64,000 nt of DNA from JBBQFI01 sp038237805 (GCA_038237805.1 JBBRYI010000005.1:124001-188000); one strand, 5' to 3'; counted from the first letter of the stretch, positions 25,991 through 36,691 are shown. Notes: a model not told the origin generated them from the letters alone. A program made the numbers and translations.

Positions 25991-28447
25991 TTACTCAGAG
26001 CGGAGAGCTTCGATTGGATCAATGCGTCCGGCGCGACGTGCCGGAAACCAGGAAGCGAAGGCGACCGCCGCCGACAGAACAACGCCAGCGCCGAGCCAGA
26101 GAATTGGTTGCGCTGGGGGAAGCTCTGGCAATCGACGATGGATAAGAACGAAAGTCGCCCACGCGATTAGTCCGCCGAAGAAAAATCCGAGAGCAACCAG
26201 TCGCGCACCTTGTGCGGCAACCAATCGAATCAAGCCGGAAGCGGTCGAACCCAACGCAATGCGAACGCCAAACTCGCGGGTGCGACGTGTAACCTGCAGG
26301 GCGAGCAGCCCGTAAACGCCAATGGCGGCGAGAAGTAAACCAAGTGCGCCAAAGAGCGAAACAAGAACGAAAAGAAATCGTTCCGTGACCCAGGATTCGG
26401 CCGCGGCCGCCTCCACGGAAATGACGCTGTAAGCGGCGATGCGTCGATCGGCACGAGCAACCGCTTCGCGCACGCTCGCTTCAAGGCCGGTGGGTTTGCC
26501 CGAGGTTTCGAGCACAAAAGTCATCTCATCATCCCCAGCCGCAAGGCCGCGCGACAACGGAATACAAATTGTCCCCACCACTTCACCATCGCGCGGGTCG
26601 GCAATCGCTTTCGTATCCGCAACGACACCGACGACCGCGTACCAGGGACGCGGGCCATCGATGCGGCCCTGTTTGATTCGTTTGCCTAACGGATCCTGTC
26701 CGGGCCAAAACCGACGCGCGAATGATTCGTTGATGATGCAGACCGGTGGAGAATCTGCACGATCGGTTTCGGCAAAGTCGCGACCACGGACCAACCGCTG
26801 ACCCAACGTGGCGAAGTAGCCGGGTTGTGTTGCGCGCATGTAGGCAAGAAAAGATCCGCGCGGTTCTGCCGGATGCGTTCCTTCCGGCGTACAACCCATC
26901 AGATCACGCGCTGCCTCCATGGGCGACGGCACAGTGACCGACGCCGAGCGAACGCCGGGTAACGCGCGCAATTCTGTCAGCGTCCGATCGATCGCGCGCG
27001 CGCGACTTTGCGGCGAATCGAAAAGGCGATCGGAAAACATCGCGTTGCCGATCAAGCGATGTTCGGTGGAAAAACCCCACGGTTCGTTTACTACCTTTCG
27101 AAAATATTGCGTCAGCATCAGACTTCCGACGAGCAACACGGCCGCGATCGCGATCTCCGTAACGATGAGACCGCCAAGCAACCGACGCGTGCCGCCATCG
27201 AGCGTGGAACCGCGGCCGATGCTTCCGATTGCACTGCGCAAGTCAGTTCTCGACGCGCGCCAGGCAGGAAGAAGACCGAAGACCAAACCAACGACGAGCA
27301 TCGCACCTGCAGCGAAGCCGAAGACCGGCCAATCAAAGCGAACGCCGTAATCGAATTCTCGAATCGCGCTCGCGGTAGAATCCATTCCCTCGGGACTAAT
27401 GGCGACAAGCGCCGGCGTTAACCATCCGGCGATAAGCAAACCGAAAACAGTTCCGAATGCTGCGAGCAACAGCGCTTGGATAAGTCCCTGACGAATGAGG
27501 CGAGATCGCGTCGCGCCCAGCGCTGCGCGCAGCGACATCTCACCATCGCGTTCGATCACGCGAGCTAACATTAATCCGGCAAAGTTCGCTGCCGCGACGA
27601 GTAACGCGCAAAGCGCGGCCGCGCCAATGATGAGAAGCTTCGGCCGCAAATCCATGACGAAGCTGTCGCGCAACGGAATCAACCGCGCTCGTCGCGGATT
27701 GGTTGGATCAGGAGCGGCTGCATTGATCGCCGAACACATGCGTTGCATCGCGACGTCTGCCTGCTCGCGCGAAACGCCCGCACGCAGTCGGGCGACTCCG
27801 TAAAGATAATGGTTACGTCCCGTGTCGGAGGTGTTAAGCGCCAGCGGCAACCAAACTTCCGCGCGATAGGGATGACGAAATGTTTTCGGCATCACGCCGA
27901 TGATGGTGTAGGAGCGGTCGTCCAAATTGACGGTTTGCCCTAAGACATCAGGACGGCCACCGAGATTACGCTGCCAAAAATCGTGGCCGATGAGTACAAC
28001 GCGCGGGCCGCCGGGTTGGCCTTCCGCCGACGTGAAACTGCGCCCAAGAATCGGCGATAAACCAAGCACGCTAAAGAAGTTCGCACTGATGCGCGCGGCA
28101 GGAACGATGCGCGTCGGTTCGGTCGAGGTGGCTGCGGCTGTGGCTGCCGCTCCAGTCGCAGTTCCGATGCCTTCAAAGATTTCCCTACCGTACTCACGCC
28201 ACTGACGCGCAGTCGTCTCCGATAAATTCAAGAGATCGCTTCGTTCGCCTGCTTCGTCGAAAGCTTCATAAACGCGGACCAACCGATCAGCAGCAGGAAA
28301 TGGCAGCGGACGGAGCAAGGCGCTCTCGACGACAGAAAAAATCGCGGTGTTCGCTCCGATTCCGAGTGCGAGCGTCGCTATGGCGATAATGCTAAAAGCC
28401 GGAGCCTTGATTAGCAGACGCAGCGAATAACGCAGATCATTTAGCAT
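25991..28447 (-). CDS. ADOP/MacB-type ABC permease (paralogue F, divergent)
   Basis: 818 residues with the duplicated FtsX layout, N-terminus MLNDLRYSLRLLIKAPAFS and C-terminus FPARRAGRIDPIEALRSE. It is the most divergent of the set: the first periplasmic domain carries an Ala/Thr-rich insertion (GIGTATGAAATAAATSTE), and helix bundle 1 reads LLVAAANFAGLMLARVIERD instead of the usual IACANVxNLLLARA. No exact CCTAACGA copy lies in it (one near-match CCTAACGG at 26685). 29-nt linker to the next permease. Its substrate may differ from those of its neighbours; this is inference. Confidence 0.9.
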   Translation of the reverse strand: MLNDLRYSLRLLIKAPAFSIIAIATLALGIGANTAIFSVVESALLRPLPFPAADRLVRVYEAFDEAGERSDLLNLSETTARQWREYGREIFEGIGTATGAAATAAATSTEPTRIVPAARISANFFSVLGLSPILGRSFTSAEGQPGGPRVVLIGHDFWQRNLGGRPDVLGQTVNLDDRSYTIIGVMPKTFRHPYRAEVWLPLALNTSDTGRNHYLYGVARLRAGVSREQADVAMQRMCSAINAAAPDPTNPRRARLIPLRDSFVMDLRPKLLIIGAAALCALLVAAANFAGLMLARVIERDGEMSLRAALGATRSRLIRQGLIQALLLAAFGTVFGLLIAGWLTPALVAISPEGMDSTASAIREFDYGVRFDWPVFGFAAGAMLVVGLVFGLLPAWRASRTDLRSAIGSIGRGSTLDGGTRRLLGGLIVTEIAIAAVLLVGSLMLTQYFRKVVNEPWGFSTEHRLIGNAMFSDRLFDSPQSRARAIDRTLTELRALPGVRSASVTVPSPMEAARDLMGCTPEGTHPAEPRGSFLAYMRATQPGYFATLGQRLVRGRDFAETDRADSPPVCIINESFARRFWPGQDPLGKRIKQGRIDGPRPWYAVVGVVADTKAIADPRDGEVVGTICIPLSRGLAAGDDEMTFVLETSGKPTGLEASVREAVARADRRIAAYSVISVEAAAAESWVTERFLFVLVSLFGALGLLLAAIGVYGLLALQVTRRTREFGVRIALGSTASGLIRLVAAQGARLVALGFFFGGLIAWATFVLIHRRLPELPPAQPILWLGAGVVLSAAVAFASWFPARRAGRIDPIEALRSE

Positions 28448-28485
28448 ATGACGTGTATTAGAATTGAATTAGATGTCTTAGATTC

Positions 28486-30906
28486 TTATTCATAGCGTAG
28501 GGCCACCATGGGATTGATTTTCATAGCTCGACGGGCAGGGACATAGCTGGCGACCAGAGCAGCGCTGCCAAGCAAAAACACGACGCTTAGATAAGTGAAA
28601 AGATCATTCGCGCCGACGCCGTAGAGTAAGCTCGAAAGCAATCGCGTCCCGGCGAAGGAAGCGATCAGCCCTATTAACAAGCCAACAATCACTAACGTCA
28701 TACTTTGTTGCAGAATCATGCGCAGCATGTCGCCCCGTTGCGCTCCGAGGGCCATGCGAATTCCGATCTCACGCGTGCGTTGCGCGACGCCGTAACCAAT
28801 GACGCCATAAATTCCGATCGCCGCGAGAGTCATCGCCACGCCGGCAAACGCCGCGAGCAAGATCATGTTGAAACGAGGTTGCGCGAGCTGTGCGGAAAGA
28901 AGCGATTCCATCGGTTGCAGCTTCGGGATAAAGATATCTTTGTCGGATTCCTGAATGAGACGGCGCACCGCGGTATCGAGCCCCGACAAACTCGACGCGC
29001 TGGTTCGCAGAACGACGAACACTCTTCGCTGCGGCTCCTGCGGGAAAGGTGTGTAAAATTCCGGGGTACTCTCTTCGCGAAGGGAATCATGTTTCGAATT
29101 TCCGACCATTCCGATAACTTCGCAGCCCGGCGGATTCGGATCGTCCCGATCGATAATTACTTTTTCGCCGAGCGGATTTTTGTTGGGCAAAAATTTTCTT
29201 GCGAAAGCTTCGTTGATCATAATAACTTTGGATGACGCAGCGCTCTCGCGTTGATCGAAGGCCCGCCCGGCCAGGAGCGGAATTCCCATCGTGCGAAAGT
29301 AACCAGGGTTGACGATGAGATGAGATGCCGCCGGATGATTTCCCCGCGGCGTAGGTGGTTGGCCTGCGATCGCGAAGGTGGAGCCCCGACTGTTGTTACT
29401 GAAGGGAAGCGGATTCACGCCGCCGACCGATTGCAGACCGGGAAGAGTTGCGAGTTTCGAGAGGAACGCATCGAAGAAACGAATCTGCTGGTCTTCTTTT
29501 GGGTATTTCACTCCCGGCAAAACAAAATTCATCATCAAAACACGCGACGGATCGAATCCGGGACTTGCGTTACGCAAGTTGTAAAAACTTTTGATGAGCA
29601 AGCCCGCCCCCGCGAGGAGCAACAACGAAAGAGCGACTTGCGAAACGATCAACGCCCCGCGCAGGCGATGACTTTGCAGATTGCCCGTTGAGCCTTTCGA
29701 TCCATGAAGCGATTCGCTCACATGCGGTCGCGAAATTTGCAGCGCCGGCACGAGACCAAAAACAATCGTGCTTAGAATCGCGAGAGTGAAAGTGAAAATA
29801 CAAACCGAGGGATTGATCGCGATCTCGTCCATGCGCGGCAAATCGTTAGGGCCAAAACTCGCGAGCAAATCAATGCCCCACCACGCGAGAAGAAGTCCGC
29901 CGGTGCCGCCCACAAACGCGAGAAGAAAACTTTCCGCGAGTAACTGCCTAACGACTCGAAAACGGCTGGCGCCGAGCGCGACACGAATGGTTATCTCATG
30001 ACTGCGCGCCGTCGCCCGGGCCAGCAAAAGGTTTGCAACATTGGCGCAGGCAATGAGAAGAACGAGAGCGACTGCGCCAAGTAAAACTGCGAGCGCCGGG
30101 CGCGACGACCCGACAATCTCCTCATAGAGCGATACCACCCTGACACTGTGACCGGCGTCCGAGTCAGGATATTGTTGTTCAAGGTGGGCCGCGATTGCGC
30201 CCAGTTCCGATTGCGCCTGACGAACGTCGACATCCGGTTTCAATCGCCCGACAATGGTAAGAAAATGCGAATCGCGCTTTGGCACCTCTTCCGGCACAAG
30301 AGTTTGCAGCGGCGTGAGATAATTGATCTGCGTTCCGTCCACCGGAAACTTCCATTCGCGCGGGAGCACTCCGACGACGGTGTAAGAGCGGTAAGCCATG
30401 TTTACCTGCCGGCCGATCACATTGGGATCGGCGCCAAACGCTCGTTGCCACAAACCGTACGTGAGGACGACAACACGCGGCACATTTGGTTTGTCTTCCG
30501 CACGCGTATAAGCGCGCCCAAGAAAAGGAGAGATGCCGATCGTATCGAAGATTTCGGGGCCAACTGCGAGTCCTTCGAGCAACTGCGATTCACCTGCTCC
30601 AATCAAAACTGTGGCGGCACGTGTGTAGGCTGCCATGGAAACAAACGTTTTGTTTTGGTCGCGAAAATCCGCGTAATCAGGGTACGACTGGGACTGATGA
30701 AGTTCGTGCTCTCGCGGCAGGTATCCCCACACCATCATGAGTTGCTCTGGATTTTTGAATGGAAGCGGCCGCAATAACACAGCGTCGACCACACTGAAGA
30801 TGGCGCTGTTAGCGCCAATGCCCAAAGCAAGTGTTACGATCGCAATCATGCTGAACCCAGGCGACTTGGTCAGCATCCGCAGTGCATATCTTAGATCGTT
30901 TAACAT
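28486..30906 (-). CDS. ADOP/MacB-type ABC permease (paralogue E)
   Basis: 806 residues. N-terminal MLNDLRYALRMLTKSPGFS, first FtsX bundle with LLIACANVANLLLARATARS, second-half entry VSQVALSLLLLAGAGLLIKS, C-terminal bundle LLAAFAGVAMTLAAIGIYGV and tail RRAMKINPMVALRYE. Closest to the 23520 copy. 30-nt linker from the upstream permease containing TTAGATCTAA. CCTAACGA copies at 29843 and 29947 in opposite orientations. Confidence 0.9.
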   Translation of the reverse strand: MLNDLRYALRMLTKSPGFSMIAIVTLALGIGANSAIFSVVDAVLLRPLPFKNPEQLMMVWGYLPREHELHQSQSYPDYADFRDQNKTFVSMAAYTRAATVLIGAGESQLLEGLAVGPEIFDTIGISPFLGRAYTRAEDKPNVPRVVVLTYGLWQRAFGADPNVIGRQVNMAYRSYTVVGVLPREWKFPVDGTQINYLTPLQTLVPEEVPKRDSHFLTIVGRLKPDVDVRQAQSELGAIAAHLEQQYPDSDAGHSVRVVSLYEEIVGSSRPALAVLLGAVALVLLIACANVANLLLARATARSHEITIRVALGASRFRVVRQLLAESFLLAFVGGTGGLLLAWWGIDLLASFGPNDLPRMDEIAINPSVCIFTFTLAILSTIVFGLVPALQISRPHVSESLHGSKGSTGNLQSHRLRGALIVSQVALSLLLLAGAGLLIKSFYNLRNASPGFDPSRVLMMNFVLPGVKYPKEDQQIRFFDAFLSKLATLPGLQSVGGVNPLPFSNNSRGSTFAIAGQPPTPRGNHPAASHLIVNPGYFRTMGIPLLAGRAFDQRESAASSKVIMINEAFARKFLPNKNPLGEKVIIDRDDPNPPGCEVIGMVGNSKHDSLREESTPEFYTPFPQEPQRRVFVVLRTSASSLSGLDTAVRRLIQESDKDIFIPKLQPMESLLSAQLAQPRFNMILLAAFAGVAMTLAAIGIYGVIGYGVAQRTREIGIRMALGAQRGDMLRMILQQSMTLVIVGLLIGLIASFAGTRLLSSLLYGVGANDLFTYLSVVFLLGSAALVASYVPARRAMKINPMVALRYE

Positions 30907-30936
30907 GGTGAGCAGGCGATGTATTAGATCTAAGAA

Positions 30937-33357
30937 TTACTCATAACGAAGCGCGACGATCGGATTGACTTGCGTAGCGCGTCGCGCCGGAATGAAACAG
31001 GCGGCCAATGCGACGGCAGCGAGAACGAACGTTGTTCCAGCGAGCAACATCGGATTGTGCGCTGAGACTTGATAGAGTTGTGATGTAAGCAGACGTCCCA
31101 GAGCGAGGGCCGCGACGACACCTGCGAGCAAGCCAAACACGACCGGTTTCATTCCCTGGGAGAGAACCAGTTGCAGGACATCGCGCGTCTGCGCGCCGAG
31201 CGCCATGCGCACGCCAATTTCGGCGGTGCGCTGCGCAACGGTGTAGGCGACCGCGCCGTAAATTCCAATGAGGGCAAGGAGCAGCGCGACGCCGGCGAAA
31301 ATTCCCAGCAACGTAGTCGTTAGGCGCTGCGGGCCGAGCGAAGTGCCCATTACCGCGGACATCGTCGTCGGTTGGATGATCGGGAGTTCACGGTCAATTT
31401 TATCGAGCGCGGCCCGTGCCGTCCCGACGATTGCGTCAGGACGGATCGAAGTGCGAATGCACAAGTTGATGAATGGAAAAATTCGCTGCGCCAGTGGCCG
31501 GTAGAACTCGACATCGTCAGTCTTATCCAATTGCCGGAAACGAACGTCCGAGACGATACCGACGATTTCCGTCAACAAACCAGTGCCATCGTTCGTCCCG
31601 AAATACATTTGATGGCCGATTGGATTTTCACCGGGAAACAAACGCTTCGCTGTCGCCTGACTGATCAGGACAACCGGCGGTCCATCCGTTTTATCGCGTT
31701 CGTCAACATTGCGGCCGGCAATCAACGACATACCGAACGTTTGCAGGTAGCCCGGCGAAATGCTGTGCATCAAGCCGAGTGGACGTTGATTCATTGGAAT
31801 CGGATCGCGATCGGCGCGCGCGTAAGGCGACTGCGCGAAGGCGCCCGTCAACGCTACGCTGTCACTGATGGCGACCGCTTCGATACCTGGGGCGGTTTGC
31901 AATTCATCCTGAAGACGCTTCGCGAAACGCGCATAGGCCGGCTTGTCCGGATAACGAGCGGGTGGCAGCCCAATGCCTCCAACCCAAATGCGGTCGACGC
32001 GGAAGCCAGCATTTTCTTTCGTTAGGCGCAGAAAACTTGTGATGAGCAAACCGGCGCCCGCGAGCAGCACGACCGAAAGGCAAACCTGGGCCGCGACTAA
32101 ACCGCGACGGAACCGATGCTGCGCGGCGCTGCCGCTGATGGCGCGGCCGCCATCCTTTAATCCGTCGACCAAATCCGAGCGTGCGCTTTGCAAAGCCGGA
32201 TAAACTCCCATGGCGAGGCCAACGACGAGCGAAACGAAAAGGGTGAAGGCAAGGACCGGGAAATTGAGTGCGGTCACAGTTTCGAGCGGCACGTTTTGAC
32301 CAGCGAGTTTCGGCACGAGTGGAAGCGTCCAGAGCGCTAAAAAAATACCGAGCACCGCCGCGATAAGGCTGAGCAGTGTACTCTCGATCACGAACAGACG
32401 AACGACGCCGCTGCGTGATGCGCCCAGCGCCATGCGGAGCGCAATTTCACGCCGACGGCCGGTGAAGCGGACGAGGAGGAGATTCGCAACGTTAAAGCAC
32501 GCGATGAGCAGGACGAATGCGACCGCGCCAAGCAAAGTGAGAAATGCCGGACGCAATTGTCCCGTCGCGTCTTCGGGCGCAGTTACCAGCACCGGCTGCC
32601 ACATGTTATCCGCCTTTTCCGCATTCTCCCGGTGATAACTTTCCTGTACCGCAAGGAGGTTTGCTTTTGCCTGCTCTATCGTCACGCCAGGTTTCAAACG
32701 TCCAATCATGCGCATGAAACTGACGCCGCGCATGAGCAGATCCTTTGGCGTTCCGGGTAGATCAAACGGTTTCACCGACCAAATCTCGAGATCGGGCCCG
32801 AACCATGAGATCGGCATCGTCGGAATCACGCCGACGATCGTGGTCGGCACGCCATTCAACGTCAGGGACCGTCCAAGAATGTTCGGATCGGACGCGAGTC
32901 GACTTCGCCAGAAATGTTCGCTGACGACCGCAACGTCGGCTTTCATTTCCTCTTCCAAAAGAAAAAGCCGGCCGAGAATCGGTTTCACGCCGAGCAGATG
33001 AAAATAGTTCGCAGTGACGTTGCCGCCGTTTAGTTGAATCGGATCTCCCATGCCGGTGAGGATGAATCCGGTTCCGGCGTCGGCCGCTGTTTCTGCGAAC
33101 ACCGTCTGAGCGTCGCGATAGTGCCAGTAGCGCGGGACGGAAAAGGGAAGCTGTTGCAGGTTGCGCTCTTTTGCTTCGCCGTAAACGCGAATGATGCGCG
33201 AGGAATCTTCGAATGGCAGTCCGCGCAAGAATAAATCATGCACGAGACTAAAGATCGCGGTGTTCATCCCAATGCCGATGGCAAGTGTGATGATGGCGAG
33301 CGCGGAAAAGGCGGGCGATTTTAGTAAGGAACGAAAGGCAAATCGGAAGTGATTCAT
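30937..33357 (-). CDS. ADOP/MacB-type ABC permease (paralogue D)
   Basis: 806 residues. Begins MNHFRFAFRSLLKSPAFSAL, with first bundle VAFVLLIACFNVANLLLVRF, a long TM VLAFTLFVSLVVGLAMGVYP, second-half entry LSVVLLAGAGLLITSFLRL and tail RRATQVNPIVALRYE. It starts 22 nt after the aspartic protease gene. Sequence character differs from the E/F/G block (MNHF start, EDSSRIIRVYGEAKER), so it came from a different duplication branch. Confidence 0.9.
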   Translation of the reverse strand: MNHFRFAFRSLLKSPAFSALAIITLAIGIGMNTAIFSLVHDLFLRGLPFEDSSRIIRVYGEAKERNLQQLPFSVPRYWHYRDAQTVFAETAADAGTGFILTGMGDPIQLNGGNVTANYFHLLGVKPILGRLFLLEEEMKADVAVVSEHFWRSRLASDPNILGRSLTLNGVPTTIVGVIPTMPISWFGPDLEIWSVKPFDLPGTPKDLLMRGVSFMRMIGRLKPGVTIEQAKANLLAVQESYHRENAEKADNMWQPVLVTAPEDATGQLRPAFLTLLGAVAFVLLIACFNVANLLLVRFTGRRREIALRMALGASRSGVVRLFVIESTLLSLIAAVLGIFLALWTLPLVPKLAGQNVPLETVTALNFPVLAFTLFVSLVVGLAMGVYPALQSARSDLVDGLKDGGRAISGSAAQHRFRRGLVAAQVCLSVVLLAGAGLLITSFLRLTKENAGFRVDRIWVGGIGLPPARYPDKPAYARFAKRLQDELQTAPGIEAVAISDSVALTGAFAQSPYARADRDPIPMNQRPLGLMHSISPGYLQTFGMSLIAGRNVDERDKTDGPPVVLISQATAKRLFPGENPIGHQMYFGTNDGTGLLTEIVGIVSDVRFRQLDKTDDVEFYRPLAQRIFPFINLCIRTSIRPDAIVGTARAALDKIDRELPIIQPTTMSAVMGTSLGPQRLTTTLLGIFAGVALLLALIGIYGAVAYTVAQRTAEIGVRMALGAQTRDVLQLVLSQGMKPVVFGLLAGVVAALALGRLLTSQLYQVSAHNPMLLAGTTFVLAAVALAACFIPARRATQVNPIVALRYE

Positions 33358-33379
33358 ATTATATATGAGTGCGGTGGGT

Positions 33380-34264
33380 TCACTCAGTTGGCGGAGTCGG
33401 CACTGGTTCGGTCAATGCCGGTGTTGGTTCGAGATAAATGCGGTTGTGCGGCGCATCGAAGGTGATGATGAAACGGCGCAACATTTCCATGCCGATTGCG
33501 GGACCCGGGCCACCCGGCCCCCAGACATGCTTGATGACAAAAGGACCGATCTTTACGGAAGAGAAAACGCCGGAGTAAGCTTTGAAACTTTCTCCCAATC
33601 CGCTCCCCAACGTACTAGCGCGCACCTCGGCGGACTGCCTAACGATTTCGTCGTTGACCGACGATTCGGAGCCGATGTCGATGCGCAACTTGTGCGTGAC
33701 CACATGGCCGGCCGGCACTTCGAGATCTGCTTCCAGAAAAAGTTTGCCGTTTTCGGTAAACAGCGGAAGCGATGCGCCTTGGCCCGTGTAGCGATAGGTC
33801 GTCGGATCGAAAACGCTGAAGGTCGATTGTAAAGGATCGATTCGGACGACGTAAGTCTTGAAGATTTCCGTGCCGACTAAACCTTTGGTTGCGCGAGGGA
33901 TTGGCACTTTGCTCAAATCAATCACCCACGGTTCCGGGACTTGGACCGTTACGTCATGCAGCGTCATCGTTACCGGACCGGTGCGCGATGTCGTTACCGA
34001 CCCTTTCCCTGTTCCAGTGACGGAGGAAGCAGTTTCCGTTTTTAGTCCGAGCTCGTTCACGAATCTCGGATCAAAAACTGTGTGCGGCGCACCGGAGTCG
34101 ACGATGAACAACGCAGGCGCGGAGTTGTTGATGCTGGCCTCGACCAATATCAATTGGCCGTCGCGCCTAAATGGAAAGGTGCCGAGCGGGCTTTCGGCTG
34201 CGCTGCTCGCCTGAGCGATGGTTGACAGCGCGAATGCAACAAATGCCTTTGAAGAAATTTTCAT
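33380..34264 (-). CDS. Retropepsin-like (clan AA) aspartic protease, secreted
   Basis: 294 residues. Signal peptide SKAFVAFALSTIAQASSAAE, then a catalytic DSG loop FIVDSGAPHTVFDPRFV (Asp ~57), and a second-lobe-like LRIDIGSESSVNDEIV followed by IGMEMLRRFIITFD. This fits periplasmic clan AA proteases of the retropepsin type with a two-lobed single chain. Its ATG overlaps the stop of the upstream permease (ATGA at 34261-34264), so it is co-translated with it. It may process an exported substrate or permease partner (inference). Confidence 0.78.
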   Translation of the reverse strand: MKISSKAFVAFALSTIAQASSAAESPLGTFPFRRDGQLILVEASINNSAPALFIVDSGAPHTVFDPRFVNELGLKTETASSVTGTGKGSVTTSRTGPVTMTLHDVTVQVPEPWVIDLSKVPIPRATKGLVGTEIFKTYVVRIDPLQSTFSVFDPTTYRYTGQGASLPLFTENGKLFLEADLEVPAGHVVTHKLRIDIGSESSVNDEIVRQSAEVRASTLGSGLGESFKAYSGVFSSVKIGPFVIKHVWGPGGPGPAIGMEMLRRFIITFDAPHNRIYLEPTPALTEPVPTPPTE

Positions 34265-36675
34265 TCCGCACGCAAAGTGATAACGGGATCAACATGCGAG
34301 GCCCGCCACGCCGGGAGCCACGAAGCCAAAAAAGTCGCAAGAGAAAGGATCGCACCGACGCCGAAAAAGATTCCGAGATCCGCTGGCTGGACTTGAAAGA
34401 GAATGCTCCGCAGCAAATGCGAGACAGCAAGGGCCCCAGCGATTCCAAACACCACGCCGACAGCGAGCAATTTCATGCCGTGCGAGAGAATCAGATTTTG
34501 AATCTGGAGACGTTGTGCACCGAGTGCGATGCGAACGCCGATCTCGCGCAACCGCCTCAGCGATGCGTAAGCGATGACTCCGTAAAGACCGACGGTGGCC
34601 AGGCCAAGCGCGAGCAACGCGAAAATTGTGAGCAGAAAAGTGAGAAGCCGATGCGTCGCCCATGTTTCTTCTACGCGCTCCTGCATGGTGCGCACCTCAA
34701 ACACTGGCTGCGCCGGATCGACTGAGGTGACGACTTCGCGCACCGTTTTCTCGAGCGATTTAGCCCGCGATCCAGCGCGCACGAATAGCACCTGGTTCGT
34801 TCGCTTCACTTGATCGAGAGAGAAGTAAGCGACCGGCAGCGGCGCTGTGTCGTCGAAGCCATGAAACTTCATCCGCGCGACCACACCAACGATCTGAAAG
34901 AGCGCGCCTCCTGCGCCCTCATCGAACGGTTCCATCATGAGTTGTTTGCCAATCGGATCCTGGCCGGGAAAAACCTGGTCGGCGAATGTCTGATCGATGA
35001 CGACAACGAGCGGTGTATTTTTCGTATCGCGTTCGCTCAGCGCTCGACCGCGCAGCAAAGGCGTTCGCAACGTCGCGAAGTATTCAGGCGAAATTACCTC
35101 GCACTCGCTCGACGGCTTTTGCGCGGCCGATAATCTTTCTCCCTCTTTCCAAAATGGAATTTGCCAGCCACCGAGAAGCGGCGGGTTCGCTCCCAACGCG
35201 GCGCGCTCCACCCCGGGAAGCGCGCGAATTTTCTCCAACAACGTGTGCGTGAAAGGAGCGATTTTTTCTGGAGCCGAATAAATATTGAACGGCAAGTCGA
35301 TTCGCGCGGTGAGAAGACCTTTCGGTTCGAAGCCTAACGAGAGAGACTGAATGCGTGCGAAACTTTTGAGGACGAGTCCGGCCGAACTCAAAAGCACAAG
35401 CGTTAGGGCGATTTCGCCAACGATGAGCAAATCGCGAGTGCGACGTGCCGAGCGCGAATCGGAACTTCCATGCCCACCCGCCTTCAGGGCCAGTTGAACA
35501 TCCGCACGTGAAGCGCGCCAGGCTGGCCAGAGACCAAATGCCACACTCGTTAGGCAGGCGAGCAGAAAGGCAAAGCCAAGAACACGCGCGTCGAAATGCA
35601 CGTTCTGGAATCGTTCGACTCCCTGCGGGCCAAGTGCGACGAGCGCATCGCGTTCCCACAACGCAATCAAGAAACCAAACGCGCCGCCCAGTACCGCAAC
35701 AATGAGGCTTTCGACTAACAGTTGCCGAATGATTTGACTGCGCGTCGCGCCGATGGCCGAACGAATGGCGAATTCACGCGCACGCCCAGCGCCGCGCGCC
35801 GCGAACAAATTCGCGAGATTTGCGCAGGCGATGAGCAAAACGAGAGCGACCGCACCAAGTAGCAACGCGAGATTCTTGCGATAATCGCCCACCAAATTTT
35901 CGAGCAGCGGTGTTACTACCGCCGACTGTCCGGCGTTCGTCTCGGGATATTGTTTTTCCAAGCGCGCCGCGATCGTTTTCATCTCTGTGCGCGCTTGCTG
36001 CACAGTCATGCCCGGCTTCAATCGTCCCCACACGAACATCATTGGATGATTCGCGCGGTTGAGCCAGCCAGGAACGTTACTCCTTCGCATGATCGGGAAC
36101 CAAACATCCGTCTCCTGCGGAGAGGTCATCGCAGGCGGCATCACGCCGACAACCGTGTAAAGCTGATTATGAAAACTGAGTGATCGCCCAAGCACGGCGG
36201 GATCTCTTTGAAATGTGCGCTGCCACAAGTGATCGCTGATCACGGCCAGCGCAGGTCCGCCGACTTTGTCTTCGTCGTCAGTGAAGACGCGGCCCAATTC
36301 CGGTGCGAGTCCGATCACTTGGAAAAAATTAGCAGTTATATATGCAGCACCGACTCGTTCGGGTTCGCGCCCCTGAATACCACTGAGATTGCGTGACTCA
36401 TGCCTTGAAACGGCGAGATGTTGAAAAACCGTATTGTCGCGACGCCAATCGACATAATCCGGAAATGCGACTGAGCTGTTTATTCCGCCGCTGGCTTCAC
36501 ACAGCGCCATAATGCGATTGGCATCCGGATAAGGCAGCGGTTGCAATAGCACTGCATTGATCACGCTAAAGATCGCGGTGTTCGCGCCAATGCCAAGCGC
36601 GAGTGTGAGAACGGCAACGAAAGCGAAGCCGGGCGATTTGCGCAGCTGACGAAAAGCAAAGCGAAGATCGTTCAT
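34261..36675 (-). CDS. ADOP/MacB-type ABC permease (paralogue C)
   Basis: About 804 residues from ATG 36675 (MNDLRFAFRQLRKSPGFAFV), preceded by a purine-rich AGGGAG. An 89-residue upstream extension would be translated from a repeat element (36713-36834) and is rejected. First bundle VALVLLIACANLANLFAARG, second-half entry IALTLVLLSSAGLVLKSFAR, C-terminal ALLALGLATVGLYGVIAYAS and tail AWRASHVDPVITLRAE. The RLREIGVRIALGAQ coupling-type motif near the C-terminal bundle matches FtsX permeases. Translationally coupled to the protease. Confidence 0.9.
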   Translation of the reverse strand: MNDLRFAFRQLRKSPGFAFVAVLTLALGIGANTAIFSVINAVLLQPLPYPDANRIMALCEASGGINSSVAFPDYVDWRRDNTVFQHLAVSRHESRNLSGIQGREPERVGAAYITANFFQVIGLAPELGRVFTDDEDKVGGPALAVISDHLWQRTFQRDPAVLGRSLSFHNQLYTVVGVMPPAMTSPQETDVWFPIMRRSNVPGWLNRANHPMMFVWGRLKPGMTVQQARTEMKTIAARLEKQYPETNAGQSAVVTPLLENLVGDYRKNLALLLGAVALVLLIACANLANLFAARGAGRAREFAIRSAIGATRSQIIRQLLVESLIVAVLGGAFGFLIALWERDALVALGPQGVERFQNVHFDARVLGFAFLLACLTSVAFGLWPAWRASRADVQLALKAGGHGSSDSRSARRTRDLLIVGEIALTLVLLSSAGLVLKSFARIQSLSLGFEPKGLLTARIDLPFNIYSAPEKIAPFTHTLLEKIRALPGVERAALGANPPLLGGWQIPFWKEGERLSAAQKPSSECEVISPEYFATLRTPLLRGRALSERDTKNTPLVVVIDQTFADQVFPGQDPIGKQLMMEPFDEGAGGALFQIVGVVARMKFHGFDDTAPLPVAYFSLDQVKRTNQVLFVRAGSRAKSLEKTVREVVTSVDPAQPVFEVRTMQERVEETWATHRLLTFLLTIFALLALGLATVGLYGVIAYASLRRLREIGVRIALGAQRLQIQNLILSHGMKLLAVGVVFGIAGALAVSHLLRSILFQVQPADLGIFFGVGAILSLATFLASWLPAWRASHVDPVITLRAE

Positions 36676-36691
36676 GATGTTTCTCCCTGGA

